Source of the DNA: Sulfurivirga caldicuralii
GTDB taxonomy: Bacteria > Pseudomonadota > Gammaproteobacteria > Thiomicrospirales > Thiomicrospiraceae
Direction: 5' to 3'
DNA length: 7,511 nucleotides
Assembly (NCBI GenBank): GCA_015661715.1
Contig: DQVN01000077.1
Coordinates: forward strand, 1-7,511
This document shows positions 5,550-7,511 of the stretch, piece by piece; positions within the stretch are counted from its first letter, which is position 1; every line of letters begins with the position of its first letter. The notes under the pieces were generated by a model, which was not told the DNA's origin, did no database searches, and worked only from the letters and a program-made list of their open reading frames with translations. The position numbers and the translations under genes were made by a program.

Positions 5550-7511
5550 TTATTGCTTAACCCGGGCACAGGCCACAGGCACGGATAGGGTTTCCGGAAT
5601 CGCCACAGGCACCACAACTGTACCCGCTGCAACTGCCTCATTGGCTCTATTGGGCAGCGTCATACAGGTATCACCGCAGCACAGGGTCAGCTCATCAACG
5701 GGCTGATTACTTTCAGTAACTGCTTGCGGTGCCCCCGCCGCCTGCTGTAAAGGCTGTGAACGGCGCACAATGGGATCTACACTATACAGAGATAGACGCG
5801 GGACGATTTCCATCTCTGCGCCGCCCCGTAAATCGATTTGCACATTCCGATCAGCGAAGGATTCAGGCGCTGTCAATGTCTGAGACTGCGCCTGGGCTTC
5901 CTCACGGACCTGATCAGCATGGACATAGTCAAAACCGTCCACATCTAGCATGTTGCCTAACACTCGCAGGATCTTCCATGCTGGCTTGGCATCGCCGGGG
6001 GCTTCAGCGGACACCTTAAACGATTGCCACTGTCCATGGGCATTGACAAAGGTACCCGCCGTTTCAAAGTAGGTGGCAATAGGCAGGAGAATATCACTGT
6101 AGCGGCGCATGGCTTCGGTTTCAAAGGCTGTCAGGTTAATAACCAACTCCGCCTGCTCAAGCGCATCCAGCGCCAACTGACCGTATAGGGTGTCATATTC
6201 GGGCTCCACCCCCAACAGGATCATGACCTTCTTGCCGTGCTGCAGCATTTGCCCGGCATGATCCCCTTTGTGGGGTAGAAAACCAATCTGGTGGGCACCG
6301 ACCTCATTGGCGCCCATGGGCAGAATGCTCAACTTGGCGCCAGTGGCCTTGGCCAACAGGGCCGCCAAGCGAGCCAGCTCCGCATAGTCTGACTGCATTC
6401 GGGCAATCGCACCAAGGAAAATCGCGCTACCCGGTTGTTTCAGCGCCTCGACCCATTGGGCGGCCTGTTCATTGGTTTTAACACCGCTCAGCGCTGGATC
6501 TGAAACATCGCCCATGGCTACCTTGACCATGGCCGCCAACTGCTGTTTCAGGGCACTGGGTTTGGCAATATGTTTGTCCGCCAGATCAAAGGTGAATGGA
6601 TAGTCCACCGAATTGAGCACACGCACCTGGGCGCCAGCCAGTTGTGCTTTGCGAACGCGTAGATTCAATAAAGGTAATTCTTGGCGCAGATCGCTTCCCA
6701 CCAGCAAAATCTGCTTCAGTGACTCGACTTCAGGCAAAGGGTGCTGAAGCATTGGCGCAATCACACCTGCATCCTCACCCCTGAAATCGAGCTGACGCAA
6801 CCGATGATCCAAATGGGCGATACCCAGATTGTGGCAGAGTTTCCGCAACAAATACAGCTCTTCAATGGTTGCATTGGGAGAGGCAAGCACTCCTATCTGT
6901 TCGGGCTGATCCAGATAGGGCTTGAGACGATTAACAACCGCTTCCAGCGCCTCTTCCCACTCCAGTTCTTCCCACTGTGTTTTGTGGCGCAGCTTAGGTA
7001 CGATGAGGCGGTCTTCGCTGTTGACACCTTCATAAGCGAAACGATCCCGGTCAGACAACCAAACCTCATTGATGGCTTCATTATCCTGAGGCACGACGCG
7101 CATTACCTTACCATGATAGGTATGCACTTCAATGTTCGACCCAATGCTGTCATGACCAGCAATAGAAGGGGATGCTTTCAGCTCCCAAGCGCGGGCCTTA
7201 TAACGGAAGGGTTTGGAGGTCAAAGCCCCTACCGGGCACAGGTCAATAATATTGCCTGAAATTTCCGAGGTCATGCTCTTACCCACATAGGTGGTGATCT
7301 CCATCCACTCTGAGCGGCCAACTGCACCCAACTCCATCAAACCGGAAATTTCCTGACCAAAGCGCACGCAGCGAGTGCAGTGGATACACCGGGTCATATC
7401 CGTAGCGATCAGCGGACCTATGTCGTGATCCGGCACCACCCGTTTAGCCTCAGAGTATTTGCCAACATCCTCGCCATACTCAAAGGCCACATCCTGCAGC
7501 TCACACTCACC
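5550..7511 (-). CDS. nuoG: NADH:quinone oxidoreductase subunit G, 5' end outside window (partial)
   Basis: Large iron-sulfur subunit of the complex I peripheral arm, homologous to NDUFS1; it passes electrons from NuoF towards NuoI. The frame is open to the window edge, so 653 C-terminal residues are seen and roughly 125 are missing, including the N1b [2Fe-2S] domain. Numbering starts at the edge: GECELQD (1-7) holds Cys3, the last ligand of cluster N3. Cluster N4 has Cys42, Cys45, Cys48 (RCIHCTRCVRFGQE) and Cys92 (DLCPVGALTSKPFR). A molybdopterin-oxidoreductase-like domain follows, thought to be only structural in this family. At the N7 positions Ala118, Asp121 and Ser125 replace cysteines, so N7 is absent. 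The C-terminal tail is divergent and has Cys611, Cys612, Cys616 and Cys648. A GTG at 7490 is internal, not the start. Its TAA is 15 bases before nuoH. Confidence 0.97.
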   Translation of the reverse strand, partial: GECELQDVAFEYGEDVGKYSEAKRVVPDHDIGPLIATDMTRCIHCTRCVRFGQEISGLMELGAVGRSEWMEITTYVGKSMTSEISGNIIDLCPVGALTSKPFRYKARAWELKASPSIAGHDSIGSNIEVHTYHGKVMRVVPQDNEAINEVWLSDRDRFAYEGVNSEDRLIVPKLRHKTQWEELEWEEALEAVVNRLKPYLDQPEQIGVLASPNATIEELYLLRKLCHNLGIAHLDHRLRQLDFRGEDAGVIAPMLQHPLPEVESLKQILLVGSDLRQELPLLNLRVRKAQLAGAQVRVLNSVDYPFTFDLADKHIAKPSALKQQLAAMVKVAMGDVSDPALSGVKTNEQAAQWVEALKQPGSAIFLGAIARMQSDYAELARLAALLAKATGAKLSILPMGANEVGAHQIGFLPHKGDHAGQMLQHGKKVMILLGVEPEYDTLYGQLALDALEQAELVINLTAFETEAMRRYSDILLPIATYFETAGTFVNAHGQWQSFKVSAEAPGDAKPAWKILRVLGNMLDVDGFDYVHADQVREEAQAQSQTLTAPESFADRNVQIDLRGGAEMEIVPRLSLYSVDPIVRRSQPLQQAAGAPQAVTESNQPVDELTLCCGDTCMTLPNRANEAVAAGTVVVPVAIPETLSVPVACARVKQ

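Noticed and set aside
7118..7161. A damaged nuoG, judged from the missing N7 cysteines
   Set aside because: The frame is intact, N4 ligands are kept and many functional complex I enzymes naturally lack N7.
6741..7259. A 172-codon open frame on the plus strand opposite nuoG
   Set aside because: It is antisense to well-supported NuoG coding sequence, shows no family resemblance and has no evident ribosome binding site.
5550..7490. Treating GTG at 7490 as the true nuoG start
   Set aside because: The frame stays open to the window edge and the residues before the GTG (GECELQD) are the conserved end of the N3 cluster motif, so the gene begins outside the window.
1..7511. A novel accessory or defence system, mobile element, CRISPR array or RNA gene
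   Set aside because: All but short gaps are filled by seven recognisable nuo genes in canonical order. I saw no repeats, transposase fragments, tRNA-like folds or foreign genes on either strand.

Overview
The window carries seven consecutive genes on the minus strand, in the order nuoG-nuoH-nuoI-nuoJ-nuoK-nuoL-nuoM. They encode subunits of the proton-pumping NADH:quinone oxidoreductase (respiratory complex I, NDH-1). Transcription runs from high to low coordinates. nuoG enters already truncated at its 5' side (the right edge) and nuoM runs off the left edge before its stop. The five genes between them are complete and look intact. The upstream genes (nuoA-F) and nuoN would be expected just outside the window.

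The genes are packed with gaps of 15, 11, 15, -4, 6 and 44 bases (nuoG to nuoM, using the starts preferred here). There is no gene-free stretch over 300 bases, and I see no terminator, promoter, RNA gene, repeat, mobile element or CRISPR array. Several Shine-Dalgarno sequences lie within, or overlap the stop of, the preceding gene. This fits one polycistronic message with coupled translation.

NuoG and NuoI belong to the peripheral arm, where electrons pass along iron-sulfur clusters. NuoH joins that arm to the membrane and forms most of the quinone-site entrance. NuoJ and NuoK are small membrane subunits of the coupling region. NuoL and NuoM are antiporter-like proton channels, and the long lateral helix of NuoL runs along the membrane arm. 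The glutamate and lysine residues needed for coupling are present wherever the sequence covers them.

The organism is most likely a proteobacterium, by inference from gene order and protein similarity to remembered families. NuoG lacks the ligands for the extra N7 cluster found in the enterobacterial and Thermus forms. That argues against an Escherichia- or Pseudomonas-type operon and suits the shorter NuoG form of many other proteobacteria, possibly a gammaproteobacterium outside the enterics. The base composition is moderate, slightly above 50% G+C by eye. I cannot name a genus.

This is core metabolism, and I found no evidence of a new system. The points worth checking are modest: two start-site choices, the loss of N7, an unusual cysteine cluster in the NuoG tail, and a CxxC pair in the NuoL C-terminal region.
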